DNA of 64,000 nucleotides from Pseudomonas yangonensis (GTDB lineage: Bacteria; Pseudomonadota; Gammaproteobacteria; Pseudomonadales; Pseudomonadaceae). The translations under genes were made by a program, and so were the position numbers. Where the stretch lies: NCBI RefSeq assembly GCF_009932725.1, contig NZ_BLJU01000002.1, forward strand, positions 62,001 through 126,000. The letters run 5' to 3'. The notes beneath the pieces are model-generated. The model did not search any database. It worked only from the letters and a program-made list of their open reading frames with translations, and was not told the DNA's origin. Shown in pieces: positions 17,561 through 25,215 of this stretch (positions are counted from its first letter, which is position 1; every line of letters starts with the position of its first letter).

Positions 17561-17917
17561 TGGTGGAGCCGGGGGGATTTGAACCCCCGTCCGCCAGCTC
17601 TCCGCTATTGGTTCTACATGCTTAGCCATCTCTACTGAGTTAACTCCGCGCCGCCCGAGTGGCAGGGTGCTTGGAGCGAGCTGCATGAGTTTTAGCCGTT
17701 ACGTCTGCAGCGAACTTGGCGGCGATCCTGTTCTATATGACTGACCAGATCTTCGGGTTTACAGGCATCCCCTAGGGTCAGCTGGCGCCCTTAGGCGGCC
17801 AGAGCGTAGTTGTCGTCGTTGGCAACTATGAAATTGTGGCAGCGGATTTACGAGAACTGTCACCTACTCGGCATGCCCCTCAAGTTTCGCTACCGGCGTC
17901 GAATCCTAATCGGCCCC
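17561..17917 (-). ncRNA. ssrA: Transfer-messenger RNA (tmRNA)
   Basis: Read on the minus strand, the RNA begins GGGGCCGATTAGGATTCGAC and ends GGTTCAAATCCCCCCGGCTCCACCA, the tRNA-Ala-like half with T-arm and encoded CCA. The internal frame (17823 down to 17791) gives the tag ANDDNYALAA followed by TAA. With SmpB it rescues stalled ribosomes and marks the product for ClpXP and other proteases. Length 357 nt, normal for Pseudomonas. The 3' end is intact, and no integrase or duplicated end is seen nearby. Confidence 0.98.
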
Positions 17918-18046
17918 AAAACTTTTGTGGTTACAGCTAGGACGCGGAGTCTACGCCAAAGGTTCCTCAGCGTCGACTGCGGATTCCGTCTCGGGAAGCT
18001 ATGATGGCCCTTCGCGTCTGCCCGCGACCTCTGGAAAGGAGCCGTA

Positions 18047-20962
18047 ATGCCGAGTTCTAGCCGCTACCCCTTGCGTCAGTGGATCTGGCGAGCGTTCGTA
18101 CAAAGCGCGCTGATCCCGCTGATTCTCGTGGAGTCGGTGCTTATTGCGGTGTATCTGCTAAGTAACCAGGCGATTCGTGACGCGCAGGTCGGGCATTTGC
18201 AGGAGACCGCCGTGAAGGATCTGGCCAGCGCCGCGTTGCGTGAGGGACAGGTCATCGACGGGCGCCTGCGCTCCATCGAGTCGTTGGTACAGGTTTTTCG
18301 CGATGCAACGCATGAGGCGCTGCTTGATACCGATTTCCAGGCCGATGCGCTCGAACGCCAGCGTCATGCGGTGACTGAGAGCGGCGTGTTCTACACCCGC
18401 AGCGATGACGGGCGGGCCGCGTCCTTCTATGCCAACAGCACGCCTCTGGCGCAGCAGGATCACGCCAAGGTCATGCGCCTGTCGCAGATCGACCCGCTGA
18501 TGCGTTCGATCCAGACGTCCAACCCCCTGGTGGCTGCGCTGTATTTCAATACCTGGGACAGCTACAACCGCATCTACCCCTGGTTCGATACGCCCGCGCA
18601 GTATCCCCATGACATGGTGATACCCGATTACAACTTTTATTACCTCGCCGATGCTCAGCACAACCCGCAGCGCAAGGTCATGTGGACCGAGGTGTACCTC
18701 GATCCGGCCGGTCTCGGCTGGATGCTGTCGGCCATCGCGCCAGTGTATCGCGATGATTTTCTCGAAGGGGTGGTCGGCCTGGACGTGACCGTAGGCCAGG
18801 TACTGGGCGAGATTGCCGAGCTCAACGTACCGTGGCACGGCTACGCGATGCTGGTCAGTCATGATCACAACATCATGGCGCTGCCGAAGGCTGGCGAGCT
18901 GGATTTCGGCCTACGCGAGCTGACCCAGTATTCCTACGATGAGGCCGTGCGCCGTGAGGTGCTCAAGCCCGAGGACTTCAACCTGGCCAAGCGCGAGGGC
19001 ATGGCGCCGTTGCTGCAGGCGATGAACGAGGGCAACGGCAACGTTCAGGAGGTGGTGCTCGGCGGACGCAAGCAACTGGTGGCCTGGAGCGAGATTCCGC
19101 AGACCGGCTGGCGCTTGCTGCTGGTGGTGGATGAAGAGCAGATCTTCCATGACACCAACCAGCTGGCCGAGCGTTACATGCACATCGGCTACCTGCTGAT
19201 CGCTGGTCTGGCTGCGTTCTATCTGTTGTTCTTTGCCCTGATGTGGCTGCGCTCGCGCAACCTGAGCAATCAGTTGGCCGAGCCTATCGACGGCATCGTC
19301 GACATGGCCGCCAGTCTGGGGCAGGGTAAGTACCTGCCCACCGCACCGGACAGTCGCATCGCCGAGGTCAGTCGCCTGGCCGAGGCCGTGCAGCAGGCCG
19401 GCAAACAGCTCAAGGCCAGTGAGCATGAGCGGCTGGAGGCGCAAAGCATCCTGCAGCTGGTGCTGGAGAGCACCACCGAAAGCCTCTGGCAGATCGACAC
19501 CCGTGATCTCACCATCGATCTCAGCGAGCGCTTCGTACGGCGTTTTGGCCTGGGGGCGAGCCACCTGACGCTGAGCGAGTTCAACCAGCGCGTACACCCC
19601 GATGATCTGGAGCGCCTGCGCCACCTGCGCAAGCTCTTTGCCGACAACGGCGAGGAATATTTCGACGCCGAGTATCGCTATCTCGATTGCCGCGGCGAGT
19701 ACGTCTGGCTGCTCAGTCGAGGCAAGGTCCTGTCGCGTGACGACAGCGGCTGGCCGCTACGCATCGCCGGTACGCATGTCGACATCACCCGGCTCAAGCA
19801 GGTGCAGGACGAGCTGCGCCATGCCAGCCTCGAGGCGCTGGCCGCCAGTCAGGCCAAGAGTCGTTTCCTGTCGAGCATGAGTCACGAGTTGCGTACGCCG
19901 CTAAATGCCATCCATGGATTCGCCCAATTGATCGAGATGGAGGCGCAGGAAAAGCCCGACGCCAAACTGGAGACCGACTACTCGCGCGAAATCGTCAACG
20001 CCAGCCGTCACCTCACCTCGCTGGTGGACGATATTCTCGACCTGTCGAGTATCGAAAGCCGGCGCCAGCAGCTGCAACTGCAACCGATCGAAATCGGCGC
20101 GCTGCTCAGCGGCTGTGCCGAGCTGGTGCAGCCCGAAGTGCAGCAGAAACAGCTGCAGTTGCAGGTCATGGAGGCGGCCGACCCGCCGTTGTTCGTGCAG
20201 GGTGATCCGCGTCGGGTGCGGCAGATCCTGCTCAATCTGCTTTCCAACGCGATCAAGTACAACAGCCCGCGCGGCATGATTCGCCTGGGCTACGAGGTGC
20301 GCGCCGATTGCGTGCGCTTGTGGGTCGACGATACCGGGCCGGGCCTGTCGCGCGAGCAGCTGGCACAGCTGTTTCAGCCATTTCAGCGTCTCGGTCGCGA
20401 GAGTTCCAATATCCCCGGTACCGGGATCGGTTTGGTGCTGTGTCGCGAGCTGGCCACGCTGATGGATGGTGAGATCGGTGTGCGCAGTGAGCCCGGCGTG
20501 GGCAGCCGCTTCTGGCTGGACATACCCAGTGCTGCCAGTCCTGAAGGCGCTCGCGATGAAGCGGTCGAGGTGCCGGCGCAAGAGGCACGCAGCCTGGTAC
20601 AGGTGCTGTGCGTGGAGGATCATCCGGCCTGCATGAAGATCCTGCAGGCATCGCTGCGAGAATTCGCCGAGGTCCGCGGTGTGAGTTCCTGCCAGCGGGC
20701 GTTGGCCGAACTGCACGACAGCGAACCCGCGCTGGTGTTGCTGGATATCGACCTGCCTGACGGTAACGGGCTGGAGGTACTCGACGCCATGCGCGCCGAG
20801 CCGCGTTTACGGGGCGTGCCGGTAATAGTGATCAGCGCGGTAGCCGATGATCGCCTGTTCGAGGATGCCAGAGCGCGCGGCGCCTCCGCCTGCCTGAGCA
20901 AGCCGGTGGATCTGCAGGAAGTCAGGCAGGTGGCGCTGAGCCTGCTCTACAGCGGTTTCTGA
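18047..20962 (+). CDS. Hybrid sensor histidine kinase / response regulator
   Basis: 971 residues with GGAAAGGAG before ATG 18047. Order: a transmembrane helix (about 18-38); a long periplasmic sensor resembling dCache domains (about 40-375, with WFDTPAQYPHDMVIPDYNFYY and a second half around GWMLSAIAPVYRDDFLEGVVG); a second membrane helix (about 382-403); a HAMP-like linker; a PAS domain with PAC (about 475-590); HisKA with His613 (MSHELRTPLNAI); HATPase (NAIKYNS, DDTGPGLS, GTGIGL); and a C-terminal receiver with Asp900 (LLDIDLPDG). The dCache-like part suggests a small-molecule ligand. No output partner is adjacent, so it is an orphan kinase. Confidence 0.93.
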   Translation: MPSSSRYPLRQWIWRAFVQSALIPLILVESVLIAVYLLSNQAIRDAQVGHLQETAVKDLASAALREGQVIDGRLRSIESLVQVFRDATHEALLDTDFQADALERQRHAVTESGVFYTRSDDGRAASFYANSTPLAQQDHAKVMRLSQIDPLMRSIQTSNPLVAALYFNTWDSYNRIYPWFDTPAQYPHDMVIPDYNFYYLADAQHNPQRKVMWTEVYLDPAGLGWMLSAIAPVYRDDFLEGVVGLDVTVGQVLGEIAELNVPWHGYAMLVSHDHNIMALPKAGELDFGLRELTQYSYDEAVRREVLKPEDFNLAKREGMAPLLQAMNEGNGNVQEVVLGGRKQLVAWSEIPQTGWRLLLVVDEEQIFHDTNQLAERYMHIGYLLIAGLAAFYLLFFALMWLRSRNLSNQLAEPIDGIVDMAASLGQGKYLPTAPDSRIAEVSRLAEAVQQAGKQLKASEHERLEAQSILQLVLESTTESLWQIDTRDLTIDLSERFVRRFGLGASHLTLSEFNQRVHPDDLERLRHLRKLFADNGEEYFDAEYRYLDCRGEYVWLLSRGKVLSRDDSGWPLRIAGTHVDITRLKQVQDELRHASLEALAASQAKSRFLSSMSHELRTPLNAIHGFAQLIEMEAQEKPDAKLETDYSREIVNASRHLTSLVDDILDLSSIESRRQQLQLQPIEIGALLSGCAELVQPEVQQKQLQLQVMEAADPPLFVQGDPRRVRQILLNLLSNAIKYNSPRGMIRLGYEVRADCVRLWVDDTGPGLSREQLAQLFQPFQRLGRESSNIPGTGIGLVLCRELATLMDGEIGVRSEPGVGSRFWLDIPSAASPEGARDEAVEVPAQEARSLVQVLCVEDHPACMKILQASLREFAEVRGVSSCQRALAELHDSEPALVLLDIDLPDGNGLEVLDAMRAEPRLRGVPVIVISAVADDRLFEDARARGASACLSKPVDLQEVRQVALSLLYSGF

Positions 20963-20973
20963 GGCCGCTGTGC

Positions 20974-21219
20974 TTATTCGCTGGCGGAGAGCAGGTCCAG
21001 CGCTTCGCCGAGTACCTTGACCGACTCGCTGTGATCGCCAGCCTTGTGCAGCGCCTCGCCCTCGGCGCGCAGTTCCTTGACCCTGGCCAGCACATCAGGA
21101 TCGGCAGGCGGATCGCTTTGCAGCAGCGCATCGATCTTGGCCATGTCCTGTGGACAGTGCATGGCCCACAGCGGCAGGCTGATCAGGGCGGCGGCGAGAA
21201 ACATGAGTGTGCGACGCAT
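20974..21219 (-). CDS. Small secreted hypothetical protein
   Basis: 81 residues from ATG 21219, with AGGAGA upstream. A signal peptide (MRRTLMFLAAALISLPLWA) leaves a mature chain of about 60 residues starting MHCPQDMAKIDALL, helical and acidic with one Cys. It lies 11 bp from the convergent end of the kinase gene and in front of a DUF4105 gene on the same strand. I recognise no named domain. The single Cys and CPxDM motif look conserved in kind, but no function can be given. Confidence 0.7.
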   Translation of the reverse strand: MRRTLMFLAAALISLPLWAMHCPQDMAKIDALLQSDPPADPDVLARVKELRAEGEALHKAGDHSESVKVLGEALDLLSASE

Positions 21220-21284
21220 GATGACTCTCCTGAAACGGGCAGCGGGAATTTCAGTATAGAAGCCTGTCGTCTGCCTGCTGGCGT

Positions 21285-23138
21285 TCAGTAGTGATACCAG
21301 CGCAGCTCCAGCTTCACCTCGTTGACCGGGCTGGCGATCTGGCTGAACTCGCGCTGGGCGCTCAGGCGCAGGCCAAGGTTGCGCGACATTTCCCATTGCT
21401 GGTTGAGCGACAGGCGACGGCGCACTTCGCCGTTATGGAAGTAGTCGCCGGCTGCCTCCAGCGTCAGGTTGCCCAGCGGGTTGCGCCACAGCAGGCCGCT
21501 GTTGAAACCCAGGGCGGGAGAGACGACGGCGGCAAAGTCCTCGTTGTATTCCAGTCGCGCCGTGCCGAGGGCGAAGCCGAGCAGGTCGTCGTGCAACTGC
21601 CAGGTGGCACCGGCGCCACCGCTGATATGGCCGACCAAGCGGCTATCGCCGTCCTCGCCGAGTACCCGCTCCAGGCCACCGCCAACCTGCCAGGACAGTG
21701 GCTGGAGCAGGTCGTTGCGCGGTGTCAGCGAGCGGATGTTGGCCAGGTCCAGGCGCTGCAACTGCCAGTGGTTGTTCTCGTACTGGCGTAGCTTGAGCTG
21801 GAATATCTCGATCTGTGCACCCAGCGGGAAACCGGCGAGGTTGTCGTTCAGGTCATGGTAGGCCATGCGCAGGCCGTATTCGGCGAAGGCGCGATCATCA
21901 CGGCTGCCGCCGGCCAGTTGCCAGGTGCGTGATTCGTGGCCTTCCTCGGGCAACGGCGGGCGCTCGACCTTCAACGGTGGTGGCGGGTTACGGTTGATCG
22001 CGCCAAGCAGCTGGAAGCTGCGCTGGGCGTTGCTGCTGCGTTCTTCGTCGTTGGCGTGATAGCGCACCAGGCGAAAGGCGGCGTCCTGGATCAGCGCACG
22101 CCGTTCAGCCGGAAGGGTGAGAAAATTGGCATTCTCGAGCTGGGTCGGATCTTCGCTCAGGCGCAGCACCCAGCTCTGTTCGTCATTGTCCAGCGGTTCG
22201 GCGCGCGCCAGCAGCTCGCGCTCACGCGAAGGGCGATAGTCGATGCGTTCCACCAGCCCGGCGTCCTTGACGGCGCGCACGGTGTCGGTCGGGATGGCGG
22301 TAAGCGGAAAGTGCTCGGTCAGTTTGATGCCGGGGCGGGCGATTTCCAGCAGCTCGAGCAGGCGGTAGGAGCAGTTCTCGTCAAAGAAGAAATAGTCGAA
22401 GCGGATCTGCTTGAGTTCCCAGACGTGCTCGACCATGCGCGTGGTTTCTTCTGCCGTCAGGTTCAGGCGGTACTCCCACAGGTCGCGGTTTTCCAGACGG
22501 TTGTACTCGCTGAGTTTCTCGCGGTACGGCACCAGGGCGAACAGGCCCGGGTAGCCGCCCATCAGCCCGCGCCAGGCGTAGAGGATGCTGTTGTCGTTAC
22601 CTTCGATGAAGGCACCGAAGTTCAGCGCGTAGCTGAGCAGCGCGGTGTTGTGGCTGTCGATGTCGGGCTGATCGATGCGCAGCAGGGTGTGACCGAACAT
22701 CGATGACGGGCTGTTCAGATAGGCGGCCGGGAACACCAGCACCGTGCTGTGCGGATTGACGTCGGCGATCCACTCTCGGTACTCGGCGCAGTCGGGGCTG
22801 GGTAGGTCGTCGAGCTGCAACTGGGCCTTGAGCCAGCGCGTGCGCGCCGGGTACACGCACTGCGGGTGGCGGTCGCCCAGTTCGGCAGGCTGGTACAGCG
22901 CCTCGAGGGTCGCCTGCAATTCGGCGGACGGGTTGCTGTCGCCATCTTCGGCGAGAAAGAAATCCTCGTCGTCGACATAGCTGCGCCAACCTCCGAGCTT
23001 GCCGGTTTCGTAGTGGCCGAGGGCGATCCAGTAGGGATCGTTGGCCAGACGTTCGGCCGTGGCGGCATGCAGGGGGAGGCTGAGGCTCAGGGCGAGGACG
23101 GCGAATGTCCGTTTCAAGGTCGCTGTTCTTCTGGTCAT
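21285..23138 (-). CDS. DUF4105 (Lnb-type periplasmic domain) envelope protein
   Basis: 617 residues from ATG 23138, with a signal peptide (TFAVLALSLSLPLHAATA). Residues of about 120-290 match the DUF4105/Lnb N-terminal periplasmic domain (SMFGHTLLRID, ENCSYRLLELLEIARPG with conserved His and Cys). The C-terminal 250 residues are rich in alternating polar/hydrophobic stretches and end KLELRWYHY, like an outer-membrane barrel. The domain family has been suspected of papain-like or lipid-modifying chemistry, without proof here. A small secreted protein is encoded 65 bp downstream on the same strand. Confidence 0.85.
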   Translation of the reverse strand: MTRRTATLKRTFAVLALSLSLPLHAATAERLANDPYWIALGHYETGKLGGWRSYVDDEDFFLAEDGDSNPSAELQATLEALYQPAELGDRHPQCVYPARTRWLKAQLQLDDLPSPDCAEYREWIADVNPHSTVLVFPAAYLNSPSSMFGHTLLRIDQPDIDSHNTALLSYALNFGAFIEGNDNSILYAWRGLMGGYPGLFALVPYREKLSEYNRLENRDLWEYRLNLTAEETTRMVEHVWELKQIRFDYFFFDENCSYRLLELLEIARPGIKLTEHFPLTAIPTDTVRAVKDAGLVERIDYRPSRERELLARAEPLDNDEQSWVLRLSEDPTQLENANFLTLPAERRALIQDAAFRLVRYHANDEERSSNAQRSFQLLGAINRNPPPPLKVERPPLPEEGHESRTWQLAGGSRDDRAFAEYGLRMAYHDLNDNLAGFPLGAQIEIFQLKLRQYENNHWQLQRLDLANIRSLTPRNDLLQPLSWQVGGGLERVLGEDGDSRLVGHISGGAGATWQLHDDLLGFALGTARLEYNEDFAAVVSPALGFNSGLLWRNPLGNLTLEAAGDYFHNGEVRRRLSLNQQWEMSRNLGLRLSAQREFSQIASPVNEVKLELRWYHY

Positions 23139-23281
23139 GGCGATGGGCGAGCTTTGGCCAGCCTGCCGACCGGTGTCAAGGCAGTCGAGCAAGACATTTT
23201 GCGCAAGTGCTGACTGGCGTCAGTCATGGGCTTGGCGCTGCGCGTCACACTGAGCACCGTTGATAGGCAAGGAGGTTGATC

Positions 23282-23605
23282 ATGGCTCACCGTGATGTGC
23301 TGGACGCGCTGTTGCACGAATACACCACCCGCGCCGAGGCGATTGCCCGCTGCCTCGAGCGCAGGCACCCGGCCAACGGCGCCGAGCAGGCGCAGCAGCG
23401 GCAAAACGACGAGGTGCTCGAAGCCCTACTGGCCGAGGCCGAGCAAGGCCTGCTGCTGGTGCGCCAGGCCCAGCAGCGCCTGGCCGAAGGGCGTTATGGC
23501 GAATGCCTGTGCTGTGGCGAGCCGATCGAGGCGGCGCGCCTGGCCGCTCTGCCGGTTGCCGAGTGTTGCCTGAGCTGCGTGGGCATGATGAGTCCCGAGT
23601 TCTGA
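23282..23605 (+). CDS. DksA/TraR-type C4 zinc-finger protein
   Basis: 107 residues; AAGGAGG lies 7 bases before ATG 23282. The N-terminal half is a coiled-coil-like helix rich in Glu/Gln/Ala. The C-terminus carries the zinc-finger pattern C-x2-C (YGECLCCGEP) and C-x2-C (ECCLSCV) spaced as in DksA. It is shorter than DksA (about 150), nearer to short DksA-like/TraR proteins that bind RNA polymerase in the secondary channel. Whether it retains the acidic tip needed for DksA activity is unclear. It is a single gene in front of an iron-uptake locus. Confidence 0.85.
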   Translation: MAHRDVLDALLHEYTTRAEAIARCLERRHPANGAEQAQQRQNDEVLEALLAEAEQGLLLVRQAQQRLAEGRYGECLCCGEPIEAARLAALPVAECCLSCVGMMSPEF

Positions 23606-23650
23606 GGCGTTACCGGCGCGGGATTGCAGGTGCTGCGACGAAAGGATAAA

Positions 23651-23670
23651 TTGAGAAGTATTATCAATTG
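23651..23670 (-). promoter_or_regulatory. Candidate Fur box upstream of the ECF sigma gene
   Basis: The minus-strand reading TTGATAATACTTCTCAATT resembles the Pseudomonas Fur box form TGATAATnATTCTCAtT at most positions. It lies 16 bases before the sigma-factor start, so iron-bound Fur would block the promoter. Confidence 0.55.
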
Positions 23671-23685
23671 ATTTTCTGCCGCCTC

Positions 23686-24204
23686 ATGTCCCGCGATTCC
23701 TCGGCTGCCGACACGGCCCTCGACCAGCTTTACCGTGAACACCGCTCCTGGCTGCACGGCTGGATCAGCCGGCGTGTCGGCTGCCGCGACAACGCTGCCG
23801 ACCTGGCTCAGGACGTGTTCGTGCGCCTGCTGCGCAGCGGCAAGCCGAGCGGCCTGTTGCTCAATCCGCGTGCCTATCTGGGCAGCGTCGCCCGTGGTCT
23901 GATGATCGACCAGTATCGGCGGCGGGCACTGGAGCAGGCCTATCTGGAAAGCATCAGCCATTTCGACGAGGCGCAAGCGCCGTCCGAGGAAGAGCGCCTG
24001 CTGCTGCTGGAAACCCTGGAACAGCTCGACCGCCTGCTCGACGGGCTGAAGCCGCGGGTGCGCCAGGTGTTCCTGCTGGCCCAGCTCGATGGCCTGACCT
24101 GCCCGCAGATCGCCGAGCGTATCGGCATGTCGCGGGCCACGGTCGAGCGCGATCTGGCCAAGGCGCTGATGGCCTGCTATCGGAGCTGCCATGAGCCGTA
24201 CTGA
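23686..24204 (+). CDS. FecI-type ECF sigma factor
   Basis: 172 residues from ATG 23686 (MSRDSSAADT). Sigma region 2 is seen at about 15-80 (DLAQDVFVRLL, LMIDQYRRRAL) and region 4 at about 115-165 with the helix-turn-helix LTCPQIAERIGMSRATVERDL. It would direct RNA polymerase to the TonB-receptor promoter when signalled through FecR. It overlaps the FecR gene by 14 bases, and a Fur-like site precedes it, the standard layout of iron-starvation sigma systems. Confidence 0.92.
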   Translation: MSRDSSAADTALDQLYREHRSWLHGWISRRVGCRDNAADLAQDVFVRLLRSGKPSGLLLNPRAYLGSVARGLMIDQYRRRALEQAYLESISHFDEAQAPSEEERLLLLETLEQLDRLLDGLKPRVRQVFLLAQLDGLTCPQIAERIGMSRATVERDLAKALMACYRSCHEPY

Positions 24205-25114
24205 CGACCCGGTCGAGCAGGGCATCGCCTGGCTGGTGCAACTGCAGTACAACCAGCCGGACGCGCAGACCCTCGAGCGTTTCGAGCGCTGGCTGGCCGC
24301 TGCGCCGGAGCATGCGCTGGCCTGGCAGCGCGTCAACCAGGCCAGCGAGCGCTTTGCCAACCTGCCGCCGGCGTTGAGTCGCAGCACCCTGGAGGGCGCC
24401 AGCCGGCGCATGAGCCGTCGCCAGGGCCTCAAACTACTGGGGTTGTGCGCTGGCATCGGCATGCTCGGCTGGGCCGGAGCGCGAACGCAGGCGCTGCCAG
24501 GGTTGATGGCCGACTATCGCAGTGGCGTCGGCGAGCGGCGCCACCTGGCGCTGGGCGACGATATCAGCGTGCAGATGAACAGCGCCACGGCGCTGGATGT
24601 CGATCTGGCACGCCGGCGCATCGAACTGTTCTACGGCGAGTTGCTGGCCGAGGCCGGCCCGCGCCCGCTGCAGCTCAGCGCGCGCGATGGTTCGTTGCGG
24701 GGGCAGGGGCGCTTCCTGCTGCGTCAGGAGGAGGCCGGCGGCAGCCTGCTGGCGGTGCGCGACGGTCAGGTGGCGCTGACCGTGGCCGGAGCTTCGGCGA
24801 TCGTCGCCGCGGGCGAGCGCGTGCAGTTCGATGGGCTGGCCATCCGCCCGGCGGCTGATAACGGCCTCGATCCCTGGGGCTGGAGCGATGGTGTACTCAG
24901 TGCGCGCGGCATGCCGCTGCGTGCCTTCCTCGCCGAGCTGTCGCGCTATCGCCGCGGCCTTCTGTACTGCCGCGATGAAGTGGCGCAGCTCCGTGTCTCC
25001 GGCACCTTCCAGCTGGGCGATACCGATCGGGTGCTGGCGCTGCTCGGCAGCACGCTGCCCATCCATATCGACTACCGCACCGATTACTGGGTGACGGTCA
25101 GTGGCAAAGCCTGA
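24191..25114 (+). CDS. FecR-type anti-sigma regulator
   Basis: 307 residues. The N-terminal cytoplasmic domain (about 1-70, WLVQLQYNQPDAQTLERFERWLAAAPEHALAWQRV) binds the sigma factor. A twin-arginine-like segment SRRQGLKLLG and a membrane helix follow at about 78-100. The periplasmic FecR domain (about 105-220) comes next, with a C-terminal STN-like module (DTDRVLALLGSTLPIHI) that receives the signal from the receptor. The gene overlaps the sigma gene and lies 101 bp before the receptor gene. Confidence 0.92.
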   Translation: MSRTDDPVEQGIAWLVQLQYNQPDAQTLERFERWLAAAPEHALAWQRVNQASERFANLPPALSRSTLEGASRRMSRRQGLKLLGLCAGIGMLGWAGARTQALPGLMADYRSGVGERRHLALGDDISVQMNSATALDVDLARRRIELFYGELLAEAGPRPLQLSARDGSLRGQGRFLLRQEEAGGSLLAVRDGQVALTVAGASAIVAAGERVQFDGLAIRPAADNGLDPWGWSDGVLSARGMPLRAFLAELSRYRRGLLYCRDEVAQLRVSGTFQLGDTDRVLALLGSTLPIHIDYRTDYWVTVSGKA

Positions 25115-25215
25115 CGGTTAATCGAAAAAATAACTGAGGTGGATTCTCATTTCGTTCGACCAGTAAGAGAAGGCCGACGACAGGCCACTCTGCTGATCTC
25201 GACATGGAGTATGTG

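Noticed and set aside
17561-17917. Prophage or island inserted at ssrA
   Set aside because: The tmRNA 3' end is intact and I see no integrase or second copy of the end sequence.
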